From Flagellimonas spongiicola (GTDB taxonomy: Bacteria > Bacteroidota > Bacteroidia > Flavobacteriales > Flavobacteriaceae): 64,000 nucleotides of DNA. Where the stretch lies: contig NZ_JAMFMA010000003.1 in the NCBI RefSeq assembly GCF_023502425.1, positions 186,001 through 250,000 on the forward strand, read 5' to 3'. The translations under genes and the position numbers were made by a program. Positions 1 through 7,092 of this stretch are shown piece after piece. Under the pieces are notes generated by a model. The model saw nothing but the letters and a program-made list of their open reading frames with translations. It had not been told where the DNA came from and did no database searches. Within the stretch, counting starts at the first letter, position 1. Each line of letters begins with the position of its first letter.

Positions 1-13
1 TAATAGTGGCTCC

Positions 14-343
14 ATGAATTTCATGTTCTTGATCATGTACCTTTTGTTGGCCATTGCTGTGGTTTCAACAGTATTTTTTGGACTTAAAAAATTGCTTTCA
101 ACTCCAGGAAGCCTCAAAAAGGCATTGTTTGCCATTGGTGGTTTGGCCATAGTAGTTGCAATTTCTTACGGTTTGTCATCTGGTGCAGAAGCAAAAGCTG
201 TAGCAGACGCTATGGCCGATAAAGGTGCTACTGAAAGCACAGTGAAAAACATTGGTATGGGTTTAAATGTGTTCTTTATCCTTACAACTGTTGCTGTATT
301 GCTTATGGTTTTGCCAGGATTGAAAAAAATGTTTGTTAAGTAA
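14..343 (+). CDS. small membrane protein of the ExbB/ExbD cluster
   Basis: Not assigned to a named family. The 109-residue product shows three hydrophobic segments, at about residues 3-23, 36-54 and 82-102, and a short basic C-terminus, so it is an inner-membrane protein. The stop codon lies 11 bases before the first ExbD gene, so the two are probably cotranscribed. In Flavobacteriaceae, ExbB/TolQ-type genes often lie just upstream of such ExbD pairs; if so, ExbB would be left of this window (inference). The frame is open to base 2 with no upstream stop, so the true start could lie outside the window; the ATG at 14 is chosen because the first membrane segment follows at once. It may be an accessory subunit of the proton channel, which is a guess from position only. 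Confidence 0.6.
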   Translation: MNFMFLIMYLLLAIAVVSTVFFGLKKLLSTPGSLKKALFAIGGLAIVVAISYGLSSGAEAKAVADAMADKGATESTVKNIGMGLNVFFILTTVAVLLMVLPGLKKMFVK

Positions 344-354
344 AAACTAAAGTT

Positions 355-960
355 ATGGCTAGAAGAAACGGAGCACCGGAAGTTAACGCCGGTTCCATGG
401 CAGACATAGCTTTCCTTCTACTTATCTTTTTCTTGGTTACTACTACCATTGAAACAGATGCTGGTTTGGATCGTATGTTGCCTCCTATGGAGCCGCCAGA
501 AGAGGATGTGGTGATTAGACAGAAGAATATCTTCACCGTAAACATCAATAAAAATGGTCAGCTTTTAGTTGAGGATGAATTGATGCCTCTAAACAATCTT
601 AGAGATGCGGCAATTGCCTTTTTGGAAAATGGAGCGGATGGTTCTTGTGATTACTGTCAAGGTAGCAAAGATCCAGCTTCATCAGATAATCCTTCAAAAG
701 CGATTATTTCCTTAAAGAACGATAGAGAGACCAAGTACAGTACCTATATCACAGTACAGAATGAGTTGGTTGGAGCTTATAATGATTTGAGAAACCGTGC
801 CTCCCAACGAATATTCGGAACGGATTTTACGGAAATGGAATCAGAATATTTGAATCCGGAAACTGCATCTGCCGTGAGAGATGAATTGAAAGATAAAGTG
901 AAGCGTATCCAAGATATGTTCCCACAGAAACTTTCAGAAGCTGAAACAACTAGTAACTAA
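355..960 (+). CDS. ExbD/TolR-family transport protein, long form (copy 1)
   Basis: ExbD/TolR proteins sit in the inner membrane with one helix, bind an ExbB/TolQ pentamer and use proton flow to energise TonB-type machines. The short cytoplasmic arm (MARRNGAPEV) is followed by one membrane helix at about 16-31 that carries the family aspartate at residue 17 (MADIAF). At 201 residues it is longer than the usual 130-150; the extra length is in the periplasmic part and includes C98-D-Y-C101. Eleven bases separate it from the second ExbD gene. A close paralogue with cysteines at the same two positions lies at 1625-2236. The family call is firm; the machine it drives (TonB import, gliding or secretion) cannot be read from the sequence. 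Confidence 0.9.
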   Translation: MARRNGAPEVNAGSMADIAFLLLIFFLVTTTIETDAGLDRMLPPMEPPEEDVVIRQKNIFTVNINKNGQLLVEDELMPLNNLRDAAIAFLENGADGSCDYCQGSKDPASSDNPSKAIISLKNDRETKYSTYITVQNELVGAYNDLRNRASQRIFGTDFTEMESEYLNPETASAVRDELKDKVKRIQDMFPQKLSEAETTSN

Positions 961-970
961 AGAATAGATT

Positions 971-1453
971 ATGGCCAAGTTTGCAAAAAAGAAAGATGGG
1001 GATTTGCCAGCGGTATCTACCGCTTCGTTGCCCGACATCGTCTTTATGTTACTGTTTTTCTTTATGACAGTAACTACCATGAAAGATAGTTCTTTATTGG
1101 TTGAAAATACGTTGCCAAATGCTTCTGAAATAAAGAAGTTGGAAAAGAAGGATAGGGTTATCTATATCTATGTAGGAAAGCCCACCCAAGAATATCAAAA
1201 GGTTTTTGGTACAGAGCCAAAAATTCAGCTAAACGATAAGTTTGCTAATGTTGATGAAGTTGGATCCTATATCTTAGCCGAGCGCGCTAAAAAACCACAA
1301 GAATTACAAAACGTATTGACTACTGCGTTAAAGGTTGATAAGAATGCCAATATGGGTCTTATTGCCGATATTAAACAAGAATTGAGAAAAGTAAATGCTT
1401 TGAAGGTTAACTATACGACCTACGAAGGAAATGCTTTCAATAATCTTCAGTAG
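971..1453 (+). CDS. ExbD/TolR-family transport protein, short form (copy 1)
   Basis: Second ExbD-type protein of the first pair, 160 residues. A lysine-rich cytoplasmic arm leads into one membrane helix at about 20-38 with the expected aspartate at residue 22 (LPDIVF), followed by a periplasmic domain of about 115 residues. It has no cysteine pair. Pairing of two different ExbD proteins suggests a heterodimer on the ExbB pentamer, which is inference. The gene ends 21 bases before a strong terminator, so the unit from base 14 to here looks like the end of one transcript. Its paralogue is at 2242-2721; both end in a similar segment around VNYTTYEG. Confidence 0.88.
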   Translation: MAKFAKKKDGDLPAVSTASLPDIVFMLLFFFMTVTTMKDSSLLVENTLPNASEIKKLEKKDRVIYIYVGKPTQEYQKVFGTEPKIQLNDKFANVDEVGSYILAERAKKPQELQNVLTTALKVDKNANMGLIADIKQELRKVNALKVNYTTYEGNAFNNLQ

Positions 1454-1474
1454 CCAATAACTTAGATTTAGTGG

Positions 1475-1511
1475 AAAACGCTCCAAGCATTTTAGTTTGG
1501 AGCGTTTTTTT
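1475..1511 (+). terminator. Rho-independent terminator after first ExbD pair
   Basis: A perfect stem pairs 1475-1486 (AAAACGCTCCAA) with 1497-1508 (TTGGAGCGTTTT) around a ten-base loop, and the 3' arm runs into a T-tract at 1505-1511. It separates the two ExbD pairs, so the second pair needs its own promoter or readthrough. Confidence 0.9.
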
Positions 1512-1624
1512 ATTGGTTTCAATTCTGGGAAGCTAATATTCAGCCAGTATGGAATAATTATTGCGATTTGACTGTTGGGTCTGCGATGACTCAAAATCAG
1601 AAAGTCCAACTAAACATTATCATT

Positions 1625-2236
1625 ATGGCTAGAAACAATGAAATCCCAGAAGTCAATGCTGGGTCAATGGCGGATATTGCCTTCCTGTTATTGATTTTTT
1701 TCCTAGTTACCGCAACCATCCAAACCGATATGGGATTGGATCGAAAATTACCGCCCAAGGAACCTTCACCGCCCGTTCCTTTGAATGAAAGAAACGTCCT
1801 AAGAGTAGTCTTGAACAAGAACGATGAGCTTATGGTAGAAAGTGAACTTTTGTCCATTAATGAGTTGCGAAGTTCCGCTGTAGCTTTTTTAGACAATGGG
1901 AGCGATACCAAGAGTTGTAACTATTGTGGAGGAGAAAGAGATCCATACTCATCTGAAAACCCAGATAAGGCAATTATCTCCTTGAACAGTGATAGGGAAG
2001 CAAGTTATGGGATGTATGTCAAGGTCCAGAATGAGCTCACAGCTGCTTATATGAAGCTTAGAAACCGTGAATCACTTAGGTTGTATGGTCTTGAGTATTC
2101 TGAATTGGAAGGAATCTACAATGACTCCCAAACTTCGGTGATAGACAAAAAACAGATAAAGGATAAAATAACCACTATCCGTAACCTATTTCCGATGCGA
2201 TTATCTGAAGCAGAAACTAGACAATCCTTAAAATAG
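1625..2236 (+). CDS. ExbD/TolR-family transport protein, long form (copy 2)
   Basis: Paralogue of the protein at 355-960. From the ATG at 1625 the product is 203 residues and starts MARNNEIPEV, aligning without gaps with copy 1 over the first 40 residues; an upstream in-frame start at 1568 would add 19 residues with no counterpart, so it is rejected. The membrane helix holds the aspartate at residue 17. C98-N-Y-C101 falls at the same residue numbers as in copy 1, while much of the surrounding periplasmic domain has diverged. It forms a unit with the short ExbD gene five bases downstream. I saw no TAnnTTTG promoter in the 113 bases after the terminator, so its expression signal is unresolved. 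Confidence 0.9.
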   Translation: MARNNEIPEVNAGSMADIAFLLLIFFLVTATIQTDMGLDRKLPPKEPSPPVPLNERNVLRVVLNKNDELMVESELLSINELRSSAVAFLDNGSDTKSCNYCGGERDPYSSENPDKAIISLNSDREASYGMYVKVQNELTAAYMKLRNRESLRLYGLEYSELEGIYNDSQTSVIDKKQIKDKITTIRNLFPMRLSEAETRQSLK

Positions 2237-2241
2237 AAACT

Positions 2242-2721
2242 ATGGACTACAAAAGAAAAAAGTATAAAAAACTACCTGCAATATCTACAGCATCCTTGCC
2301 TGATATTGTCTTTATATTACTGTTTTTTTTCATGACGGTCACAACAATCAAGGATAGCCCGCTATTGGTGGACAATGAACTGCCAATGGCCGATCAAATC
2401 AACAAACTGGATAAGAAAGACAGGGTAGTTGATATTTATGTTGGCAAGCCAGCTCAAGAGTTGGCAACGGTTTTTGGTGCTGAACCCAAAATACAATTGG
2501 ATGATAGATTGGCGAAGGTATCAGATGTGGCTCCTTATGTGCTTTCCCAACTCGCTCAAAAACCTGAGGAATTACGAAACCTGATCACAGTTTCCCTAAA
2601 AGTAGATAAAAAAGTGAAACTGGGTATAGTATCAGACATTAAAGAGGAGCTGAGAAGCATAAATGTATTAAAGGTGAACTACACCACTTATGAAGGTGAT
2701 GCAGTCAATGAAGTATATTAA
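2242..2721 (+). CDS. ExbD/TolR-family transport protein, short form (copy 2)
   Basis: Paralogue of the protein at 971-1453, 159 residues. A basic N-terminus (MDYKRKKYKK) precedes a single membrane helix with the channel aspartate at residue 21 (LPDIVF), then a periplasmic domain that keeps the copy 1 order of motifs (KKDRV, YVGKP, KIQL, VNYTTYEG). The five-base gap to the preceding gene implies cotranscription and probably joint assembly. A terminator follows directly. Together with the preceding gene it forms a clear tandem duplication of an ExbD-ExbD pair; whether both pairs share one ExbB or serve separate machines is unknown. Confidence 0.88.
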   Translation: MDYKRKKYKKLPAISTASLPDIVFILLFFFMTVTTIKDSPLLVDNELPMADQINKLDKKDRVVDIYVGKPAQELATVFGAEPKIQLDDRLAKVSDVAPYVLSQLAQKPEELRNLITVSLKVDKKVKLGIVSDIKEELRSINVLKVNYTTYEGDAVNEVY

Positions 2722-2737
2722 AAAACATGATTAATTG

Positions 2738-2774
2738 AAAAAACAATCCAAATGTGTAATTTGGATTGTTTTTA
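2738..2774 (+). terminator. Rho-independent terminator after second ExbD pair
   Basis: The stem pairs about 2738-2752 (ending CAATCCAAA) with 2759-2773 (TTTGGATTG and T residues). The T-tract ends at about 2774, just before the next gene. An alternative TTG start at 2766 for that gene would lie inside this hairpin, a reason to prefer the later ATG. Confidence 0.85.
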
Positions 2775-2786
2775 TTTAACAACTGT

Positions 2787-3476
2787 ATGAGATATTGGTT
2801 TTCCCTGGGGGTTCTATTAATCGGATTGTTTCAAACGTCCCAAGTCATGGCTCAAGAAATTGAGTCATTGGATGAGCGCTACCTTGAGGATCAATTTTAT
2901 GTTGGGTTGGGATTCAATTTCATGTTGGATAGGCCTACTAATGTGGTTCAGCGAAGCCTGTCCTATAACCTTCAAGGAGGATTCATAAAGGATATTCCAT
3001 TCAACAGAAATCGGAATTTTGGTATTGGGATTGGTCTTGGATATGGGGTAAACTCATTTTATTCCAATATTCAAGCTGAGGAAAATAATGGCAATATCAC
3101 ATATCAAGTGGTAAGTACGGATGCTATTGTAAGAAGTAAATTTGAAACACATACCTTGGAGTTTCCTTTTGAATTGCGATGGAGGACATCAACAGCATCA
3201 GAATACAAGTTCTGGAGAGTTTACGCCGGTGCCAAATTTGGCTATGTTTTTTCCGGTAGGTCTAGATTGGTCTTGGAAGAAGGGTCCAATGGATTTTCCA
3301 ATTCTGACCTACAAGATTGGCAATATGGACTTACTTTAAGTTTTGGCTACAATACTTGGAATATAAGGGCGTATTATGCATTAAATCCTCTATTGAATGA
3401 TGGGATACAATTGGATAACGGTGAAGCAATTGATATGCGGGTTCTACGCATAGGTGTTATCTTCTATATTTTATAG
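2787..3476 (+). CDS. PorT-family outer-membrane beta-barrel protein
   Basis: The product is 229 residues from the ATG at 2787. A signal peptide (about 1-22, ending SQVMAQ) is followed by alternating hydrophobic and aromatic strands ending in a terminal strand (LRIGVIFYIL), as expected for an eight-stranded outer-membrane barrel of the PorT/porin-like group. PorT of Porphyromonas is a type IX secretion component; flavobacterial relatives lie near ExbD, rpoN and asnS genes as here (recalled synteny, not checked). Whether this is the secretion component or a generic barrel is not decided. Its last six bases overlap the convergent gene on the other strand. An earlier TTG start would lie in the upstream terminator. 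Confidence 0.65.
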   Translation: MRYWFSLGVLLIGLFQTSQVMAQEIESLDERYLEDQFYVGLGFNFMLDRPTNVVQRSLSYNLQGGFIKDIPFNRNRNFGIGIGLGYGVNSFYSNIQAEENNGNITYQVVSTDAIVRSKFETHTLEFPFELRWRTSTASEYKFWRVYAGAKFGYVFSGRSRLVLEEGSNGFSNSDLQDWQYGLTLSFGYNTWNIRAYYALNPLLNDGIQLDNGEAIDMRVLRIGVIFYIL

Positions 3477-4073
3477 CCAATATTTCAGAATAAGAAGTTG
3501 GGAACCTACTCCAACAAAAAATCCTATTGCTAATTCCGCACTGCTATGCGCTTTCAAGTATAATCTTGAAGTGGCAACAAGGCCTGTCAATAAGGTAAAT
3601 AGGCTTATTCCTAGGGTAATGTTCTTTTCAAAATGAATGCTAAGGCCAATCATGAACATTAAGACACTACCCATCCCGATCAGATGCATACTTGTTTTGA
3701 ATTTTAGAAAAAGCAGAATTAATGCTGCTCCAGTGGCCATTAATAATCCCGTAAAAAAGAAAAATAGCTCATTCACATAGTTATTTGGAATCACCTTGTA
3801 CAGTATCATCAAAAACAATACGCAGCTTATATAGAGCGGATATTTTCGTTCTTGGATAGTGGGTAAAAATATAGAATGGATAACCCCTAGATTTTTAAGT
3901 ATCAGGAAAAAGATTATTGGGATGATTACGGTGAGGATAAAAATGGGTAATACATTTCCACTTTGCACCTCTAAAGAACTATAGGGGGTGAGCTTAAAAA
4001 ATAACAGTGTACCGCCTATTGGGACAAACAAAGGATGGAAAATGTAAGACACAATGTTGAGCAGATGGCGCAT
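3471..4073 (-). CDS. PAP2-like integral membrane protein
   Basis: A 200-residue, strongly hydrophobic protein with about six membrane segments. Near the C-terminus, SRLYLKAHS at about 169-177 resembles the S-R-x5-H element of PAP2-type lipid phosphatases, but the other two PAP2 motifs are not obvious, so activity is uncertain. Its start codon shares one base with the rpoN stop (TAATG), so translation is probably coupled to rpoN. The stop overlaps the convergent PorT-family gene by six bases. Possible roles are lipid phosphate handling or a structural membrane protein; I cannot choose between them. Confidence 0.6.
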   Translation of the reverse strand: MRHLLNIVSYIFHPLFVPIGGTLLFFKLTPYSSLEVQSGNVLPIFILTVIIPIIFFLILKNLGVIHSIFLPTIQERKYPLYISCVLFLMILYKVIPNNYVNELFFFFTGLLMATGAALILLFLKFKTSMHLIGMGSVLMFMIGLSIHFEKNITLGISLFTLLTGLVATSRLYLKAHSSAELAIGFFVGVGSQLLILKYWL

Positions 4074-5530
4074 TAGATTTGCTTTCTTAGCCGTGCAACT
4101 GGAATGCCCAATTGTTCCCTGTACTTGGCTACTGTCCTTCGGGCAATGGGATAACCACGCTCTTTGAGAATTTTCGCCAGCTTATCATCTGTCAAAGGCT
4201 TCTTTTTTTCTTCTTCACCTATGACTGTTTCCAATATTTTTTTGATTTCCTTGGTCGAAACATCCTCCCCTTGCTCATTCTTCATAGCTTCCGAGAAATA
4301 TTCCTTGATCAATTTGGTGCCATAAGGCGTATCCACATACTTGCTATTGGCTACCCTTGAAACTGTGGACACATCCATGCCAATTTGGTCGGCAATATCT
4401 TTTAAGATCATGGGGCGCAATCGACGTTCATCCCCAGTAAGGAAATATTCCTTTTGATAATGCATAATGGCATTCATGGTAACAAACAGTGTCTGTTGTC
4501 GCTGTTTTATGGCGTCAATAAACCATTTGGCAGCATCCAATTTTTGCTTGATGAATAGTACAGTGTCTTTTTGGGTTTTGGATTTGTCCTTGGAGTTTTT
4601 ATACCCTTCCAACATATTACTGTAATCCCTGCTGACGTGAAGCTCGGGAGCATTTCGACCGTTAAGGGTTAGTTCCAATTCCCCTTCAACTATCTTAATT
4701 GAAAAATCAGGTACAATATGTTCAATAATACGGGTTCCGCCGGCATAAGAACCTCCAGGTTTCGGATTTAATTTCTCAATCTCCGAAATAGCATCTTTCA
4801 ACTCTTCCTCCCCAATATGATGTTTCTGGAGGAGTTTGGAATAATGTTTTTTGGTGAATTGATCAAAGGATTTTTCCAAAACCGCAATCGCCAATTCTAT
4901 GGCTGGTGATTTATCCTTACGTTTTAATTGAATGATAAGACATTCCCCCAAAGATCTTGCGCCAACGCCAGGTGGGTCCAAAGCCTGAACTGTTTTGAGC
5001 ACCGCTTCAATATTGGTTTCCTCTACATAGATGTTTTGCGTAAATGCTAAATCGTCCATGATATCGGATAATGGACGACGGATATAACCACTTTCATCTA
5101 CACTGCCCACTAGGAATTCAGCTATTGCCCATTCCTCATCGTCAAGGTAAACCGTATTCAATTGATTGATCAAGTATTGATTAAATGAGATTCCGCTGGC
5201 ATAGGGAATACTCTTTTCATCATCGTCGGCACTATAATTACTGGTTTGCGTCCTATAGTCTGGGACTTCGTCGTCACTCAGGTAATCGTCAATATTGATT
5301 TCATCCGCCGCAATAGTTTCGCTATCCGCAGTGTCATCGTATGCCTCATCGTATACATCATCAGCCCCTTCTGCTTTCTCCTTGCCACTTTCCAAAGCAG
5401 GGTTTTCCTCCAATTCTTGTTTTAAGCGTTGCTCAAAAGCCTGTGTGGGCAACTGAATCAACTTCATAAGCTGAATCTGCTGCGGGGACAGTTTCTGGGA
5501 AAGCTTGAATTGGAGGTGTTGTTTTAGCAT
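4073..5530 (-). CDS. rpoN: RNA polymerase sigma-54 factor RpoN
   Basis: Sigma-54 directs RNA polymerase to -24/-12 promoters and needs AAA+ activators to open DNA. The 485-residue product has the full layout: an activator-interacting N-terminal region with repeated Q/L residues (SPQQIQLMKLIQLP, about 14-27), an acidic spacer of about 50-115, the core-binding domain (about 120-310), an HTH region, and the diagnostic RpoN box ARRTVAKYRE at 463-472. It is preceded by asnS (43-base gap) and overlaps the downstream membrane-protein gene by one base, so it probably sits in an asnS-rpoN-membrane protein transcript. No enhancer-binding protein gene is present in this window. Confidence 0.97.
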   Translation of the reverse strand: MLKQHLQFKLSQKLSPQQIQLMKLIQLPTQAFEQRLKQELEENPALESGKEKAEGADDVYDEAYDDTADSETIAADEINIDDYLSDDEVPDYRTQTSNYSADDDEKSIPYASGISFNQYLINQLNTVYLDDEEWAIAEFLVGSVDESGYIRRPLSDIMDDLAFTQNIYVEETNIEAVLKTVQALDPPGVGARSLGECLIIQLKRKDKSPAIELAIAVLEKSFDQFTKKHYSKLLQKHHIGEEELKDAISEIEKLNPKPGGSYAGGTRIIEHIVPDFSIKIVEGELELTLNGRNAPELHVSRDYSNMLEGYKNSKDKSKTQKDTVLFIKQKLDAAKWFIDAIKQRQQTLFVTMNAIMHYQKEYFLTGDERRLRPMILKDIADQIGMDVSTVSRVANSKYVDTPYGTKLIKEYFSEAMKNEQGEDVSTKEIKKILETVIGEEEKKKPLTDDKLAKILKERGYPIARRTVAKYREQLGIPVARLRKQI

Positions 5531-5573
5531 AGGGTTCTACCGTATTCTATGAGTATAAAATTAAGTAAACCAA

Positions 5574-7007
5574 TTAAAATTCGGCATTTTGCGGAGTTCT
5601 TGGGTAAGGAATCACATCACGGATATTTCCCATACCTGTCGCAAATTGAACCATTCGCTCAAAACCTAAGCCAAATCCACTGTGCACGGCAGTTCCAAAT
5701 CTTCGTAAGTCCAAATACCACCAAAGTTCCTTTTCGTCGATATTCAAGTCCTTGATTTTTTGCTGTAATACTTCCAAACGTTCTTCTCTTTGGGAGCCAC
5801 CAACTATTTCGCCAATTCCTGGGAATAAAACATCCATGGCCCTAACCGTTTTTCCATCCTCATTCAAACGCATATAGAATGCTTTGATGTTGGCGGGGTA
5901 ATCAAAAAGAATCACTGGGCATTTAAAGTGCTTTTCCACTAAAAACCGCTCATGTTCACTTTGCAAATCCGCTCCCCATTCATCAATAGGAAATTGAAAT
6001 CTTTTCTTTTTGTTGGGTTTACAGTTTCTTAGTATTTCTATAGCTTCCGTGTATGTAACACGCTTAAAGTTGTTGTCAACAATAAATTTCAACTTTTCAA
6101 TTAAGGCCATATCCGAACGCTCATTTTGAGGTTTGGATTTTTCTTCGTCCAACAACCTTTTCTCCAAAAATTCAAGATCATCCTTGCAGTTCTCAAGCAC
6201 ATAGCTCAAGATAGATTTAATGAACTCTTCTGCAAGGTCCATGTTGGCATCTAAATCATAAAAAGCCATTTCTGGTTCAATCATCCAAAATTCTGCCAAG
6301 TGCCTTGAAGTATTGGAGTTTTCCGCCCTAAATGTTGGGCCAAAGGTATAAACGTTGCCTAATCCCATGGCATAGGTTTCTGCCTCTAATTGCCCGGATA
6401 CTGTAAGATTGGTTTCCTTACCAAAGAAATCTTGGGAATAATCAATGGCTCCTGAATCATCCAATGGTGGTGATTTCGGGTCCAAAGTGCTTACCCTAAA
6501 CATTTCTCCTGCTCCTTCAGCATCTGACCCAGTAATTATGGGTGCATGCATGTAATAGAATCCTTTCTGTTGAAAGTACTGATGTACTGCAAAAGACAAG
6601 GCCGAGCGAACTCGCATCACCGCTGAGAACGTATTGGTGCGCACCCTAAGGTGAGCCTTTTCCCTTAAAAACTCAAGGGAGTGTTTTTTGGGTTGAATCG
6701 GATAGGTTTCCGGGTCGGCCGTTCCATGAACAAAAACAGCTGTTGCTTGGATTTCAACACTTTGACCTCTTCCTTGACTCTCTACTAGTGTACCTGTAAC
6801 TTTTAATGCAGCTCCAGTTGAAATTTGTTTTAATAGATCTTCATCAAAATTTTCAAAATCGATAACGCATTGCAGATTATGGATTATTGAACCATCATTT
6901 AACGCTACAAAGCGATTACTTCTGAAGGTTTTAACCCATCCATTTACTTCGACATGCTCTCCAATAGGTTGCTTTTTCAGCAATTCTTTTACGGAATACG
7001 ATTTCAT
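5574..7007 (-). CDS. asnS: asparaginyl-tRNA synthetase
   Basis: Charges tRNA-Asn with asparagine in the cytoplasm. The 477-residue length is normal for class IIb AsnRS. An OB-fold anticodon-binding domain fills roughly residues 1-105 ([20 protein letters not shown]), then the class II catalytic core with motif 2 ([20 protein letters not shown]) and motif 3 near the C-terminus ([13 protein letters not shown]). The asparagine-specific type is favoured over AspRS by the short N-terminal domain and overall pattern. It starts an apparent transcript with rpoN. The 85 bases upstream hold only a weak promoter-like TATCTTTA on the minus strand. Confidence 0.96.
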   Translation of the reverse strand: MKSYSVKELLKKQPIGEHVEVNGWVKTFRSNRFVALNDGSIIHNLQCVIDFENFDEDLLKQISTGAALKVTGTLVESQGRGQSVEIQATAVFVHGTADPETYPIQPKKHSLEFLREKAHLRVRTNTFSAVMRVRSALSFAVHQYFQQKGFYYMHAPIITGSDAEGAGEMFRVSTLDPKSPPLDDSGAIDYSQDFFGKETNLTVSGQLEAETYAMGLGNVYTFGPTFRAENSNTSRHLAEFWMIEPEMAFYDLDANMDLAEEFIKSILSYVLENCKDDLEFLEKRLLDEEKSKPQNERSDMALIEKLKFIVDNNFKRVTYTEAIEILRNCKPNKKKRFQFPIDEWGADLQSEHERFLVEKHFKCPVILFDYPANIKAFYMRLNEDGKTVRAMDVLFPGIGEIVGGSQREERLEVLQQKIKDLNIDEKELWWYLDLRRFGTAVHSGFGLGFERMVQFATGMGNIRDVIPYPRTPQNAEF

Positions 7008-7092
7008 TTTGATTGTAATAAATTAAACGGTAAAGATAGCTTTTTGGTCAAAAAAGAAAGCTATTGAACAACTAATAAAAGGATGTTTTCAC

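Noticed and set aside
1568..1624. Upstream extension of the second long ExbD gene
   Set aside because: The added 19 residues have no counterpart in the paralogue at 355, which begins in the same way as the ATG at 1625.
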